From JADCRZ01 sp037718865 (GTDB taxonomy: Bacteria > Bacteroidota > Bacteroidia > Chitinophagales > Chitinophagaceae): a stretch of 32,419 nt of DNA. The DNA is taken from assembly GCA_037718865.1 (NCBI GenBank), contig JBBJMP010000038.1, positions 1 through 32,419 of the forward strand, read 5' to 3'. A program made the position numbers and the translations under genes. A model generated the notes under the pieces. The model saw only the letters and a list, made by a program, of their open reading frames with translations. It was not told the DNA's origin and ran no database searches. This document shows, piece by piece, positions 7,131 to 16,600 of this stretch. How positions within the stretch are numbered: position 1 is the first letter of the stretch; every line of letters begins with the position of its first letter.

Positions 7131-7197
7131 AAGTCAAAAAAGAAGCCCGTGGCGGGCTAAAAAGGGAAGCACTGAAAGTAATAAGTACGCTTCTCTG
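7131..7197 (-). repeat. Direct-repeat copy 2 with terminator hairpin, upstream of nhaA
   Basis: On the minus strand it holds the stem AGCCCG-CCA-CGGGCT followed by TCTTTTTT, an intrinsic-terminator shape, preceded by the conserved GTACTTATTACTTTCAGTGC. It aligns closely with 5695-5757. It lies about 85 bases upstream of the nhaA start and about 170 bases downstream of the tRNA. Confidence 0.7.
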
Positions 7198-7232
7198 CTT
7201 GACGTTAATTGGCTAAATTTCCATTATAAAAT

Positions 7233-7270
7233 CTAATAGCCTAAAAGAATCGAACTTTTATCATTTGAAT
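7233..7270 (-). other. tRNA 3'-half-like remnant (T-arm), possible decayed attachment site
   Basis: On the minus strand AAAAG-TTCGATT-CTTTT makes a perfect 5-bp stem with a canonical 7-base T-loop, preceded by TGATA as in the intact tRNA-Arg 120 bases away. The acceptor and anticodon parts are not recognisable. It may be the eroded 3' half of a tRNA left by integration, or chance. Confidence 0.35.
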
Positions 7271-7367
7271 TCCAATATGTTAGAAAAAAGGGGGTACATT
7301 TTGAAATTTGAAAAATACTTGCAAAGCCCTCAAGAATAATTAATTAGAAACTTAAATAGCAACTTTG

Positions 7368-7439
7368 TAGTCCCGACAGGAATCGAACCTGTATCAAAAG
7401 TTTAGGAAACTTCTATTCTATCCATTGAACTACGGGACC
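7368..7439 (-). tRNA. tRNA-Arg (CCT anticodon)
   Basis: The minus strand folds into a full 72-base cloverleaf. The 7-bp acceptor stem is GGTCCCG/CGGGACT with one G-U pair, the D stem GTTC/GAAT, the anticodon arm GAAGT-TTCCTAA-ACTTT with anticodon CCT, a 4-base variable loop, and the T-arm ACAGG-TTCGATT-CCTGT with discriminator A. CCA is not encoded. Its 3' end faces the AT-rich sulfur block. Confidence 0.95.
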
Positions 7440-7473
7440 ATTATATCATTGGGCATAACAACCATCTTCAAAC

Positions 7474-7495
7474 TGGTTGGTGAAAACACCAACCA
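7474..7495. repeat. Dispersed hairpin repeat, copy 1
   Basis: GGTTGGTG-AAAA-CACCAACC is a perfect 8-bp stem with a 4-base loop, flanked by T and ACGGG. The same 22 bases plus CGGG recur at 16826-16847, so this is a dispersed REP-like element rather than part of the local gene. Confidence 0.8.
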
Positions 7496-7524
7496 CGGGC
7501 AGATTTGCACATATGCAGATTCGC

Positions 7525-7571
7525 CACATCCGCACATCCTCACATCCGCATCCGCATCCGCATCCGCACAT
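7525..7571. repeat. CATCCG tandem repeat tract
   Basis: Four perfect CATCCG units (7543-7566) lie inside a longer run of related CACATCC words. The tract is short, the units lack CRISPR-length spacers, and it lies outside genes. Confidence 0.75.
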
Positions 7572-7674
7572 TTTTTCTCGCCGCCGGCAAAAATAAAGTT
7601 TTCCGGCAATTCAACACCTTAAATCTCCAATCTGCCATTCCACACTTATCTTTGCCATCCATTTTGCAAAATCT

Positions 7675-8325
7675 ATGAAGTTTTATAATATTTTGATCAA
7701 ATACCGCCTCTATATCGGTATCGGGATCCTGATGACTGCTATTGCAGTGAACATTACCAGCGGTTTCTGGCCAGCCTTCATCCTTTACCTCATCGGTGTC
7801 ATCCTCATATTCGGACATTTCTTTTTCGGTCCTATGCGGCTGATACAGGAATACATGGAATCCGGCGACATGGAAGGGGCGGAAAATGTACTGAACTCTA
7901 TAAAATACCCCAACCTGCTGTACAAACCCATCCGCTCGGTCTTCTACACCCTGAAAGGTAACGTCGCTATGATGAAGCAGGATTACACCGGAGCCGAAAA
8001 ACACATGAAGAAAGGATTAGACCTGGGAATGCCCATGAAGGAAGCGGAAGGTGCCAGCCTGCTCCAGATGGGTATGTTATCGATGCAGAAAAATAACTTG
8101 AAACAAGGTGAAAGTTATATTCGCTCCGCCATCCGCAAAGGCCTTCCTGATAAGGAGAACGAAGCGGCCGCCTACTTGCAGATGTGCTCTATCATGATGA
8201 CCAAGAGAGAATTCCGGGCGGCAAAGGAATTTTTCCGCAAAGCCAAGGCCCTGAAACCTACCACCCCCCAGATCGTTGACCAGATCAAGCAGATCGAGAA
8301 GTATATTACCAGAATGCCGGGATAA
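7675..8325 (+). CDS. Membrane-anchored TPR protein
   Basis: This 216-residue protein has two N-terminal membrane helices (about 12-28 and 31-50) and then helical repeats of the tetratricopeptide type from about 60 to 210 (for example LKGNVAMMKQDYTGAEKHMKKGL and LQMGMLSMQKNNLKQGESYIRSAI). TPR domains hold protein partners; none can be named here. It stands alone on the plus strand beside the tRNA and has higher GC than the sulfur block. The first ATG after the AT-rich leader was taken as the start. Confidence 0.8.
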   Translation: MKFYNILIKYRLYIGIGILMTAIAVNITSGFWPAFILYLIGVILIFGHFFFGPMRLIQEYMESGDMEGAENVLNSIKYPNLLYKPIRSVFYTLKGNVAMMKQDYTGAEKHMKKGLDLGMPMKEAEGASLLQMGMLSMQKNNLKQGESYIRSAIRKGLPDKENEAAAYLQMCSIMMTKREFRAAKEFFRKAKALKPTTPQIVDQIKQIEKYITRMPG

Positions 8326-8493
8326 TTACCTCAAAAAATTACTATCAAACTTCATTAAAATGGTTCCAGAGATAAGCAAGCGGTAAGTGAAGCTCCCGGC
8401 GGCGTTCATGCTATTTTAAAATAGGTGACGGTAAGATACAGCGATCTGAAGCCGGTGTCAATATCACTTTGTGGTTATAAAGATGCTTAATTG

Positions 8494-8991
8494 TCAGGAA
8501 AGGATTATTTGACGCTCCTGGGACATGGGCCATTTTCCAAACAAATCTTCTACCTTTTCATACCGGTAAGAAAAGATTGATTTTAATTCGTTGCGGACAT
8601 ACAAGGCATTCGCCAGGTCACCTAAAAACCAGAACGGAATTTTATAATGGACAATATCGGTCATTTCCACACCACCTTCCACAGCAACAAAATGGTGCTG
8701 GTGATGCCACATACTATAAGGACCAAAACGTTGCTCATCCACAAAATAACGGTGTTGCTCAACATGGGTGATCTCCGTCATCCAGTACAGGGAGATATTC
8801 AACAAAGGTCTTACGGTATATTCGAGGATCTGTCCGGCATACATTGTAGTTCCGTGATGACGCGAACGAATGGTAAAGCCCATTTTAGCCGGTGTAATGA
8901 TCTGAAGATTGTCGGGCTTCGAAAAAAATTGCCATGCTTTTTCCAGCGAAAGGGGGATTTTCTGAACGGTCTTGATTGAATATACTGACAT
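8494..8991 (-). CDS. SRPBCC (START-like) family protein
   Basis: The 165-residue protein begins with the SRPBCC pattern: a first strand (YSIKTVQKIPLSLEKAWQFF) followed by KPDNLQIITPAKMGF. Later come the family's YxMWHHQHHF strand and the C-terminal long helix (NELKSIFSYRYEKVEDLF). Such proteins bind a hydrophobic ligand in a helix-grip pocket, and many are annotated as cyclase/dehydrase or cell-division-inhibitor-like. The ligand is unknown. It is the last minus-strand gene after the lone receiver gene, with an 80-base gap. Confidence 0.8.
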   Translation of the reverse strand: MSVYSIKTVQKIPLSLEKAWQFFSKPDNLQIITPAKMGFTIRSRHHGTTMYAGQILEYTVRPLLNISLYWMTEITHVEQHRYFVDEQRFGPYSMWHHQHHFVAVEGGVEMTDIVHYKIPFWFLGDLANALYVRNELKSIFSYRYEKVEDLFGKWPMSQERQIILS

Positions 8992-9071
8992 GTTAATGAT
9001 AGCATAACAACCATTAAACGGGCAAATGGTTTAACTAAACTTCAGAAGGATCATCATTCCCCGGCTTCATC

Positions 9072-9446
9072 CTAATACCTTGAGCTGATGATCTCCCTTA
9101 AACGGTAAAAGGAATCATCCGTCTTTTCAATGAAATCAAATTGCCCGAATGCCACCAGGTTGTTGTGGGTATCCAGGCACGGCTGGGTGGAAAACACCAC
9201 AGCGTATACATCAGGATTTACGGACCGGCTTGCTTTTAAGGTATCAAGCCCCGTCATTTCCCCTTCAAGGTTATAATCAAGCACCAGCACGTCCGGCAGA
9301 TCAGCAGTGACCATCTTCAGGCAGGCTTCTCCGTTTGTGAAAAACCGGATAAAATCACTGATTGACTCCAGCTCTTTTTCAATCAGTTGCTGGTAAATCA
9401 GGTTATCTTCAACTACATATATCCTCGGATTCACATTTTGCTTCAT
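9072..9446 (-). CDS. Stand-alone response-regulator receiver
   Basis: The 124 residues form one CheY-like receiver: acidic pocket VVEDN (14-18), phosphoacceptor D57 in VLVLDYNLEG, the switch threonine in VVFSTQP, and the conserved lysine in FIEKTDD. It has no output domain. It lies 145 bases downstream of the hybrid kinase gene on the same strand, so it may take phosphate from that kinase's HPt domain or act as a phosphate sink. Confidence 0.88.
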   Translation of the reverse strand: MKQNVNPRIYVVEDNLIYQQLIEKELESISDFIRFFTNGEACLKMVTADLPDVLVLDYNLEGEMTGLDTLKASRSVNPDVYAVVFSTQPCLDTHNNLVAFGQFDFIEKTDDSFYRLREIISSRY

Positions 9447-9590
9447 GGTACTATTTGTGATGGCACATACCTCAAAATGGTGCCGTTAATTTTCATCACT
9501 CAAAATAATACAAATCAGCTATTTATAAAAGCGCGCCTAATAGGAAACTCTTAGTATGGGAATTTGCTACCAATCCGGGAGAGCGGTTGA

Positions 9591-12053
9591 CTAATTCAGC
9601 GCTAACACTTCATTTTCCAACTGCGCAATACAGTTCTTAATAACTACATTGATCTTATAGATCAGCGCAGGCAAATTTTCCAGGTTTTCATTTCTTTTTG
9701 CGCTGGCCTCAACAGTCCTTACATCCTGCCTCAATGAGTCGATACCCATCGAATCAAGTGTTGACTTTAATTTATGCGCCATTTTACTTACCATATCCCA
9801 ATTCCTGGTATTCAGGTAAGCATTTAATTCCTGCAAATTGGCCGGAACCGTTTCAATGAACAGCTTAACCATTTTTTTAACAAATTCTTCGTCTCCTCCT
9901 GACACCGCTATAATGGTGGATAGGTCGTACAACCGCTGGTTGTGAAAAGATTCGGTTGCCCCGGTCAAAATTTCGTTCATATCAATTGGTTTGGTGTTGG
10001 TACCTTTAAAATTTTTTTCTATGGCCTTAAAAAGTTTTGCCTCATTTACCGGCTTGGATAAATAATCATTCATGCCCGCCTCAATATAGTTTTCACTATC
10101 TCCTTTCGAGACATTAGCTGTTAATGCAATAATCGGGATACCGGCTTTTGTTTGGTCATTCAGCTGACGGATGCGCCGGGTAGTGGTCAGGCCATCCATG
10201 ACAGGCATTTGAACATCCATGAGCACCAGGTCATAGCTGTTTTCCTGGATCATTCGTAATGCTTCCATACCATCGGCGGCAACCGACACCTCGAATCCCC
10301 ACGACTCCAGCATATGCTTTACGATGAACTGGTTCAATTCACCATCTTCCGCTACCAGCACTTTTTTATTACCAAGGCTCAGATAATCTATCACCACCGG
10401 CGGTTCCGGTTCGCTTGCATTTCCCTCAGTCAACGTATACGGGATACTAAATGTAAAAGTGGAACCTTTGCTTTCCACGCTTTCTACCTGCAAGCTTCCT
10501 CCCAGCATCTCCAGCAGGTTCTTGCAGATGGCTAACCCCAGGCCGGTTCCTCCATATTTTCGGGAAGTTGACGGATCTGCCTGAACAAACGGTTCGAATA
10601 TTTCATCTATGCGATTTTCGCTTATTCCTATACCGGTATCTTTTACAATACATTCAATAATGGTTGTGCATTCGTAATATGACCTTATCCGGGTGGTAAT
10701 GATAATGTTTCCTTTTTCAGTAAATTTAATGGCATTGCTTAAAATGTTATTCAGTACCTGAGAAAGCCGGAACGGATCTCCGGTGACTACCAGATCAGCA
10801 GGTATGGTATTCTGAAAAATAATGGCCACACCTTTTTCTTCAGCCCTGTAAATAAACGATTGAATGTTGATCGCTATTTTGTCTACTATCTTAAAGCCTA
10901 GCTGCTCCAATTGCATTTTGCCGGAGATGATCTTTTCCATATCCAGCACATCGTTCGATATCACCAGCAGGTTGTTCGACGATTCCTGTATCAGCTGCAG
11001 GTAATTTCGTTGCAGTTCGTTTAAGGGGGTTTTTGACAGCAGGCCGGATATGCCAAGAATGCCATTTATAGGTGTTCTGATCTCATGGCTCATGTTGGCT
11101 AGAAAAGTTTCCTTGGCGTGCGAGGCCTGCTCAGTAACCTTTTTGGAATATAACAGGTGTTGCTCCGCATAGATGCGTTCCGTTATATCCAGCGAAAAAC
11201 CGATAACATAAGGCTCGGCGCCTTCTACGTCTACCACCGCATTCTGAAAAAGCATGAAAATTTTCCTTCCGGTTTTACTCAGGATGCTGAGCACGCCGCC
11301 TGCTGTTTTATTTTGACGGATGGCGGGCAGGTAAACATGCTTAAATTCGTTTCGGCGGTTTTCGGGCATGAAATCATAAATGAACCGGCCAGTCAACTCA
11401 TCTTCACTGTATTCCATACACCTGCAGGTAGCCGGGTTAACGGATAATAACCTTCCTTTAAGGTCATGTATGCAGATCAATGCCTCGCAGTGATTGAACA
11501 GTTCAAGATGGTGCTTTGCTGTTTGCAAAAGCTGGTCTTCTTCAATTTTTTTTGCAGTAATATCGAAACCGACCCTGATCACGGCATTGAGACCACCCTT
11601 TCTATGCGAGACAGGATGTAATCTCAGTAAACGATATGTCAATTTCCCTTTGTTATCCCTGACCTTCTCTTCCCACTCCTGCGGTTGTTTAGTCTTCACC
11701 GCTTCACTAAAATAATATATTCTCCTGATCGCGACAGCCAGGCCTTTCCCGGATACGCGGCAGTATTCTTCTTCCGTTTCTCCGATCACCCATTGCCGTA
11801 GGGCAGCTTCTTTTTCAGCATGGTTGTTTAAAAAAAGGTATTCATGTTCCGGGGAAAATAAGGCTATATCGGCAGGGATGTTGTTGAAAACGGTAGCATG
11901 CCTGCCTGCAGGTCGCTGAATCTGCAGCAACTGCCGGTGCGCTAGGTCCAGTTCACGCGTCTTTTTACCGAGCGCCGATTCAGCCTTTTTACGCGCCTTC
12001 TGCACAACGTAGAGTTGCTTTTTCAATGACTTAATTTCTGCCAGATGGTTCAT
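9591..12053 (-). CDS. Cytoplasmic PAS hybrid histidine kinase with receiver and HPt
   Basis: The 820-residue protein has no membrane helix. In order it has a coiled coil (about 1-48), PAS 1 (50-170), PAS 2 (175-295), HisKA with phosphorylated H323 in MSHEIRTPIN, HATPase (N box near 440, DTGIGIS 472-478, GGTGLGLAIC 501-510), a receiver (563-680) with phosphoacceptor D613 in LMDVQMPVMDG, and a C-terminal HPt with H760 in MAHKLKSTLD. A complete His-Asp-His relay is therefore in one chain. The final HPt histidine can pass phosphate to the sigma-54 regulator just upstream (19-base gap) or the lone receiver downstream. The sensed signal is intracellular, but the sequence does not show what it is. 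Confidence 0.92.
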   Translation of the reverse strand: MNHLAEIKSLKKQLYVVQKARKKAESALGKKTRELDLAHRQLLQIQRPAGRHATVFNNIPADIALFSPEHEYLFLNNHAEKEAALRQWVIGETEEEYCRVSGKGLAVAIRRIYYFSEAVKTKQPQEWEEKVRDNKGKLTYRLLRLHPVSHRKGGLNAVIRVGFDITAKKIEEDQLLQTAKHHLELFNHCEALICIHDLKGRLLSVNPATCRCMEYSEDELTGRFIYDFMPENRRNEFKHVYLPAIRQNKTAGGVLSILSKTGRKIFMLFQNAVVDVEGAEPYVIGFSLDITERIYAEQHLLYSKKVTEQASHAKETFLANMSHEIRTPINGILGISGLLSKTPLNELQRNYLQLIQESSNNLLVISNDVLDMEKIISGKMQLEQLGFKIVDKIAINIQSFIYRAEEKGVAIIFQNTIPADLVVTGDPFRLSQVLNNILSNAIKFTEKGNIIITTRIRSYYECTTIIECIVKDTGIGISENRIDEIFEPFVQADPSTSRKYGGTGLGLAICKNLLEMLGGSLQVESVESKGSTFTFSIPYTLTEGNASEPEPPVVIDYLSLGNKKVLVAEDGELNQFIVKHMLESWGFEVSVAADGMEALRMIQENSYDLVLMDVQMPVMDGLTTTRRIRQLNDQTKAGIPIIALTANVSKGDSENYIEAGMNDYLSKPVNEAKLFKAIEKNFKGTNTKPIDMNEILTGATESFHNQRLYDLSTIIAVSGGDEEFVKKMVKLFIETVPANLQELNAYLNTRNWDMVSKMAHKLKSTLDSMGIDSLRQDVRTVEASAKRNENLENLPALIYKINVVIKNCIAQLENEVLALN

Positions 12054-12072
12054 GATAAGATTGGGAGGTTGC

Positions 12073-13431
12073 TTACTTCTGTACCAGTTCGTTATTCTGC
12101 ACCATCCGGTAAATAGTTGATTTGCCGATGTCTAGTTTTTTGGCTACGAGCAAAACGTCTGAATTATATTTATCTAAGTAATGTTGAATGATCTGGTTGG
12201 TATATTCTTTAAGTGTGATCTCCTGGCTTAAGAGGTTTGATATGGAGCCGGAAGTGTTAAGAGTGATATGCCCCGGTTCAATGATTTCCCCGTCAGCCAT
12301 TACAACGGCCAGCTCCATAATGGATTTCAGTTCCCTTACATTGCCCGGATAAGCGTATTGCAAAAGCTTTCGTTGCGCTTCGGGTGAGACAGTTTTTTTG
12401 GGCAGCTTATTCTCCTTGCAAAACTGATCTGTAAAATGTTTAACGAGGATAAGTATATCGTTCCCACGTTCCCGTAAGGGTGGCAATTCGAGTGGTAGGC
12501 CGATCAGGCGGTAATACAGGTCTTCCCTGAAGCGTTTTTGTTTAACTTCTTCCAGCAGGTTCTTATGGGTAGCAACGATGATGCGGGCGGTTATCGCAAT
12601 AGTAGCATTACCTCCAACACGAATGATCTCTTTTTCCTGCAACACCCGGAGCAGTTTTGCCTGCAGGTTGATATCCAACTCACCGATCTCATCCAGAAAC
12701 AGGGTTCCCTTATCGGCTTCCTCAAATTTTCCAATGCGTCTGCTTATTGCACCGGTAAAAGCTCCTTTCTCATGTCCGAATAATTCACTCTCGATCAGTT
12801 CCCTGGGAATGGCAGCAACGTTTACGGCTACAAAAGGGAGTTTATGTCGTTCAGAGTTATAATGGATGGCTTTTGCAACCACTTCTTTTCCGGTACCTGT
12901 CTCTCCCGTAATGGAAACGGTAATATTCGTTTTACATGCCTTTTCGATGAGCGCGTATATTCTTTTAATGGCATCGCTTTTTCCAAGGATCATTTGCGAG
13001 AAGTCGTACTTATGGCCTACCTCGGTACGCAGTTCCTCCACTTCTTTTTTAAGTCCGGAGATTTCTTTAAGATGCAATATGGCGTTCCATAACCTGTCTT
13101 TGGTCTCATCATCTTTAACAATATAATCAAATGCACCGCTCTTCAATAAGTTGATGGCAGTACCTACGTCTTCCTGTCCGGAAATGATAAGCACCTGTAT
13201 ATCCTTGTTGTATTCTTTGATGCGCTTCAACACTTCTGCCCCATCGCTGTCAGGCATGGAATAATCCAGCGTTACAACATCAGGGTTTTCGTGAAGGCGT
13301 GCGAAAAAATCCCTGGGAGAGCTGAAACGCTTGACCACGTATTCAGGGTTGAGTGAAAGATAATGGTTAAGCATGGAGCCGTACCAGATATCATCTTCCA
13401 TAATGAAGATCTTAAAGGAATCTTTTTTCAT
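12073..13431 (-). CDS. NtrC-family sigma-54-dependent response regulator
   Basis: The 452-residue protein has a receiver (about 5-120) with acidic pair D13-D14 and phosphoacceptor D56 (VTLDYSMPD). The AAA+ domain (about 145-385) has Walker A GETGTGKE (176-183), the sigma-54-contacting loop GAFTGA (223-228) and Walker B LFLDEIGE (244-251), with a GNVRE segment near 363. A Fis-type helix-turn-helix ends the protein (DVLLVAKKLDIGKSTIYRMV). It is first in an apparent operon with the hybrid kinase and the lone receiver. When phosphorylated it should open sigma-54 promoters. A perfect inverted repeat 49-69 bases upstream of its start may be its own site. Confidence 0.93.
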   Translation of the reverse strand: MKKDSFKIFIMEDDIWYGSMLNHYLSLNPEYVVKRFSSPRDFFARLHENPDVVTLDYSMPDSDGAEVLKRIKEYNKDIQVLIISGQEDVGTAINLLKSGAFDYIVKDDETKDRLWNAILHLKEISGLKKEVEELRTEVGHKYDFSQMILGKSDAIKRIYALIEKACKTNITVSITGETGTGKEVVAKAIHYNSERHKLPFVAVNVAAIPRELIESELFGHEKGAFTGAISRRIGKFEEADKGTLFLDEIGELDINLQAKLLRVLQEKEIIRVGGNATIAITARIIVATHKNLLEEVKQKRFREDLYYRLIGLPLELPPLRERGNDILILVKHFTDQFCKENKLPKKTVSPEAQRKLLQYAYPGNVRELKSIMELAVVMADGEIIEPGHITLNTSGSISNLLSQEITLKEYTNQIIQHYLDKYNSDVLLVAKKLDIGKSTIYRMVQNNELVQK

Positions 13432-13479
13432 AGGTTGGATATTACCGGGGTCATAAAATTTCCCAATTGTAGAACGTTT

Positions 13480-13500
13480 CCAATAATGGAATATTATTGG
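13480..13500. promoter_or_regulatory. Perfect inverted repeat upstream of the sigma-54 regulator, candidate operator
   Basis: CCAATAAT-GGAAT-ATTATTGG has perfect 8-base arms and a 5-base spacer, 49 bases upstream of the regulator start. No T-run follows on either side, so it is more likely an operator than a terminator. Autoregulation by the Fis-domain regulator is the simplest guess. Confidence 0.5.
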
Positions 13501-13535
13501 CCGGATTAGATTTACGTACTAACACTTATCCGGGA

Positions 13536-13655
13536 AAAGTTCGGAGTTCGGGGTTCGGGGTTTAACACAGATGGGAAATTTAAACTAAAATCTTTAGTAT
13601 TTGTTTTAATATTGAATTCAGAAACACGAACTTCGAACCTTGAATTCCGAACTTT
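13536..13655. repeat. Imperfect long inverted repeat built of TTCGG/TTCGA words
   Basis: The left arm (13536-13560) reads AAAGTTCGGAGTTCGGGGTT and continues in the same style. The right arm (13627-13655), reverse-complemented, starts AAAGTTCGGAATTCAAGGTT. The arms enclose about 66 AT-rich bases and end 8 bases before the helicase start codon. A transcript across it could fold into one long stem near the helicase leader. Confidence 0.6.
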
Positions 13656-13663
13656 ATTCATCC

Positions 13664-16600
13664 ATGTCTCAACTGAACAAATACAACAACGCATATCTGT
13701 CAGCCTATAACAAGCTTAACGCAGATCAAAGAAGGGCGGTAGACCAAATTGAAGGTCCGGTGATGGTTATTGCAGGCCCAGGCACCGGGAAAACCCAGAT
13801 TTTGTCTGCCCGCATCGGGAAGATATTACTGGATACCGACACTCAACCGGGCAATATTCTTTGTCTTACCTATACCGATGCTGGAGTGGTTGCCATGCGT
13901 AAGCGCCTGATCTCGTTTATCGGGCCAGACGCTTACAAAGTGAATATTTACACTTTCCACGCATTTTGTAATGATGTGATACAGGAGAACCTTTCATTAT
14001 TCGAAAAGAACGCCCTGGACCCGATCTCTAACCTGGAGAAAATGCAGTTGTTTAAAACACTCATTGACGAACTTCCTAAAAATCACCCGCTGAAAAAATA
14101 CAGGGGGGATGTTTATTTTGATATTCCAGGCCTTCAATACCTGTATTCTGTAATGAAAAGGGAAGGATGGACACCTGCCTTCATCAATTCCCGCGTAGAT
14201 GAATATATTCATGATCTTCCCAACCGCGACGAATACCGCTGCAAACGCGCTACAGGCAGGTTTAGAAAAGGAGATATCCGTACGGATAAGATTGAAGAAG
14301 AGATGGACAGGATGGAAAAATTCAGGGCGGCGGTTAATGAATTTGCGAATTTGCAGGAACTGATGAGAAAGAAGAACCGGTATGATTTTGACGACATGAT
14401 CAATTGGGTATTGGAAGCATTTGAAAAAAATAACAACCTGCTGGCCAATTACCAGGAAAAGTATCAGTACATACTGGTAGATGAATACCAGGACACGAGC
14501 GGCACACAGAACCGCCTGGTTCAGATACTCATTGATTTCTGGGAAAAACCAAACATATTCGTAGTTGGTGACGATGACCAGAGTATCTTCCGGTTCCAGG
14601 GCGCAAACGTAGAAAACATGCACGAGTTTCACAAAAGCTATGCAAACGACCTGCTCACTGTTGTGCTGACTAACAACTACCGTTCTGTTCAATCCATCCT
14701 CAACATTTCAAAAAGCCTGATTGACAGCAATACCGAACGCCTGATAAAAAGAATTGAAGGATTGAGCAAGGAACTGATCTCCTCGAATACCCAGATCAGC
14801 CATCTTACCCATGAACCCTATATCAGGGAATATGAATCACAGCGGCATGAAATGGTTGATGTTACGAACACGATACACAGCCTACTTGGTGAAGGGACCC
14901 AGCCGGGCAGGATAGCCGTCATCTACAAGGAAAATAAATATGGTGAAGAACTGCTCCGTTATTTCAGGTTAAAAGGCATGCCTGCTTATGCCAAAAGAAG
15001 TATAAACATTCTCGAACTTCCATTTGCCAAAAAAATCATCCAGATCCTTCGTTACCTGTCAGCCGAGCATGACATTCCTTACTCCGGTGATGAAATGCTT
15101 TTTGAGATCATGCACTATGACTTTTATAATATTCCGCCCATTGAAATTGCAAAGGTCACCGTAGAGGCAAATGCAAAAAAACAAAGTGGTACAAGGGGCT
15201 CTATCCGGCAGTTGCTGCAAGACAAAGTGAACACCCCTCCAAAAGACTTATTCGACGTTACCATATATCCGGCTTTGGGAAGCCTCAGCAACCGGCTTGA
15301 ACGTTTAGTCTCCGACGTATCTAACGCTACCATTCAAACGCTTTTTGAAAGGATCATCCGCCAGGCAGGCGTGCTTAACTACATCATGAAAAGCGACGAA
15401 AAGATATGGCTGTTGCAGGTGTTGACCGCGTTGTTCGACTTTATTAAAGACGAAACGCGCCGTAACCCTGAATTCCGCCTGCAGGAGCTTATTGAGACGA
15501 TTGACCTTATGATCGCCAATAAAATCCCTGTTCCTTTAATAGAAATCTCGGGTACGGATAAGGGCGTTAATTTGTTGACCGTGCATGGCTCTAAAGGGCT
15601 GGAATATGAGTATATCTTTTTTGTCGGATGCAACGCTTCCTGGTGGGAAAAGAAGAGAAAGCAAAATGATTCTTTTGCCTTTCCTGACACCATGTTTTCT
15701 TCCCTGGCCTCTTCCAGCGAAGATGAAGAGTTGCGGAGATTATTCTACGTGGCGCTTACCAGGGCCGAGAAATATCTATATATCTCCTATGCCAGATTTG
15801 AGCTTGATGGCAAGGACTGCGAGCCTTCTATGTTCATAGAAGAGATCCTTAAGCATCATGATATCCTTATTGAAAAAGTATATCTGGATAAGGAAACATT
15901 GCTGGAATATGAGATGCTGCAATATAACGGGTTGCCACCCCAGATTGAAAAAGCCGAAACAGATTTCATCAACAACCTGCTGGATAAATTTGTAATGAAT
16001 GTGACGGCCTTAAATAATTACCTGCAATGCCCTCTTGCCTTTTATTACAATAACCTCATCCGGATCCCTTCCGGTAAATCAGAAGCTGCTGAATTCGGTT
16101 CCGCCGTTCATTTTGCCTTGCAGCAATTGTTTGAAAAAATGAAGGAACGTGCTGACAAACAATTTCCTTCCAAAACGCAAATGCTTGAAGATTTTAACTG
16201 GTTCATGAACCGCCACCGCGAGAATTTTACCGGGGAAGCTTTTAGCAGGCGCCTGGAATACGGGCAGGAGGTGCTGATAAATTATTATGACAACTACATT
16301 CTTTCCTGGAATACGGTGGTTGCTGTTGAACGCAACATCCGCAATGTGGTGGTAAGAGGTGTGCCTCTTAAAGGTAAGCTGGACAAGCTGGAATTTTATG
16401 GGAAAGAAGTGAATGTGGTGGATTATAAAACCGGTGACGTTGAAAAGGCAAAAGATAAGTTGAAACAACCTTCTGATAAATTTCCAAACGGGGGAGATTA
16501 CTGGCGTCAGGCGGTGTTCTATAAGATCTTAATCGACCATTATGCCGATAAAGATTGGAAAGTGGTCAGCACCGAATTTGATTTTATTGAGCCTGATAAA

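Larger units (their letters stand above)
7440..7674. other. Intergenic region with hairpin repeat and CATCCG tandem repeats
   Basis: This gap between the tRNA and the TPR gene contains no gene. It holds the hairpin repeat at 7474-7495, then a CATCCG-rich tract at about 7525-7571, then an AT-rich leader before the ATG at 7675. Confidence 0.6.

Noticed and set aside
7525..7571. CATCCG tract as a CRISPR array
   Set aside because: The units are six bases long and contiguous, with no spacers of CRISPR length and no cas genes in the window.
7540..8004. Minus-strand frame opposite the TPR gene
   Set aside because: Its end is made of MR repeats from the CATCCG tract, and the plus-strand TPR protein explains the region.
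13440..13480. A sigma-54 promoter (GG-N10-GC) upstream of the regulator
   Set aside because: I found near matches such as TTGGAAACGTTCTACA, but none with both the GG and the GC at the right spacing.
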